Source: Enoplosus armatus
Taxonomy: Eukaryota; Chordata; Actinopteri; Centrarchiformes; Enoplosidae
Length of the DNA: 64,000 bases
Direction: 5' to 3'
Assembly: GCF_043641665.1 (NCBI RefSeq)
Contig: NC_092193.1
Location: forward strand, 19,229,446 to 19,293,445
Shown in pieces: positions 63,351 through 64,000 of the stretch (its first letter is position 1; each line of letters begins with the position of its first letter). Both the position numbers and the translations under genes were made by a program. The notes beneath the pieces are model-generated. The model worked only from the letters and a program-made list of their open reading frames with translations. It had not been told where the DNA came from and made no database searches.

Positions 63351-63727
63351 TCAGCTCAGACGGGGCTTTCCTGTGAAGAAAATGTTGAGAATTTAGTTTC
63401 GGGACAGAGACCTTAAAGGCTCATTACACCAGAGACTCAGCTGCAGTAACAGACACCTGATATGTTGTGGGCCTTTGAGTCAGACGGATCGACGATGATC
63501 AGGGGTCCCAACACAGAAGTGTGACTAAAGCTGTGGGATTCTGACAAGGGAAAAGAAAAAGAAAAAAAATTATACATGACTTCATGAGGAAGAAGCACGA
63601 TCTAAGAAACACCCAAGTTGGCAGAAGAGTGGTACCCCATTCGACTCCTCTTTTGGAGCGGGACTTGCAGGTTGACTCGCAGCAGCTACAGAGGGAGCTC
63701 TGATAGGGGTCATCGAGTAGTTCCCAT
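63351..63727 (-). CDS. Second tandem ZP3-like gene, last three coding exons (runs off the right edge)
   Basis: Minus-strand exons 63636-63727, 63457-63540 and 63351-63370 (stop TGA at 63351-63353). The first is exactly the same length (92 bases) as its counterpart in the neighbouring gene and encodes WELLDDPYQSSLCSCCEST, then a basic RSKR site that is a better furin match than the RRMR of its neighbour. The next contains SVLGPLIIVDPSD, matching AVLGPLTITDVNS. The ending differs: this copy has an extra small exon, so its tail is longer by about 14 residues. Earlier exons lie to the right of the window; 63730-64000 is intron. A partial but apparently intact tandem paralogue. Confidence 0.85.
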
Positions 63728-64000
63728 CTGACAAGGAGAAATCGTAGAGGGTCATTATATCAGCATGGTGTTGATAAATACTTTTTACAGAAAACAGGCA
63801 GAATACTGGCTTGATTTTTTCCCCTTAAAAAACCCAAATGTTTGAATAAAAAAAAAGTCATTAACATTTGCACATCTATATTCTGGTGTGGTGCTTTAAA
63901 CTGGTGTTTCTTTTAAGGAAAGCTTGTGCCAGAAATTAGTAAAATGTCAGATTAATTTGGTGGAATAAAAGAATATTTACATTAAAAAAAGCAGTGCAGT

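Overview
This window is vertebrate nuclear DNA, almost certainly from a ray-finned (teleost) fish. The genes are split by GT-AG introns, the intergenic space is full of (CA)n/(TG)n tracts and interspersed repeats typical of teleosts, and the gene order mmp14 - acin1 - c14orf119 - dhrs1 - homez - rnf212b matches a set of genes that lie close together on human chromosome 14q11.2-q12. All exon models were built by hand from reading frame, splice sites and family similarity; none has been checked against transcripts or a database.

Layout. 1-2.8 kb: no gene, one nested DNA-repeat insertion. 2.8-14.6 kb (+): mmp14, ten coding exons, 618 aa, with two poly(A) signals. 14.6-21.5 kb: gene-poor, repeat-bearing spacer between two convergent genes. 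21.5-38.9 kb (-): acin1 (Acinus), about 1718 codons in 16 coding exons, with a 2.85 kb exon encoding a charged helix of about 395 residues, a hAT transposon in one intron and a possible internal promoter. 38.9-39.5 kb: a head-to-head promoter region shared with c14orf119 (+, 39.5-40.5 kb). 40.8-44.3 kb (-): decayed remains of a coiled-coil/B30.2 (TRIM-like) gene. 45.4-49.6 kb (+): dhrs1, 309 aa. 50.3-54.5 kb (+): homez, coding in a single exon, 671 aa. 55.2-59.1 kb (-): rnf212b, 12 coding exons, 251 aa, with a dead Tc1-like transposon in its first intron. 60.1-62.1 kb (-): a ZP3-like egg-coat gene, 318 aa. 63.2-64 kb (-): the last three exons of a second tandem ZP3-like gene that runs off the window.

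The genes do not form a pathway. Acinus is an RNA-processing factor, MMP14 a membrane protease, DHRS1 a microsomal reductase and HOMEZ a nuclear homeodomain protein. The right end has a germline flavour (rnf212b for meiotic crossovers, ZP3-like for the egg coat), but that grouping is only inference. I found no new biological system. The most interesting details are the Acinus helix expansion, the internal acin1 promoter candidate next to a triple-AG acceptor, an acin1 splice branch point that seems to come from a repeat, the intact hAT footprint, and the lysine/glutamate-rich stem insertion in MMP14.
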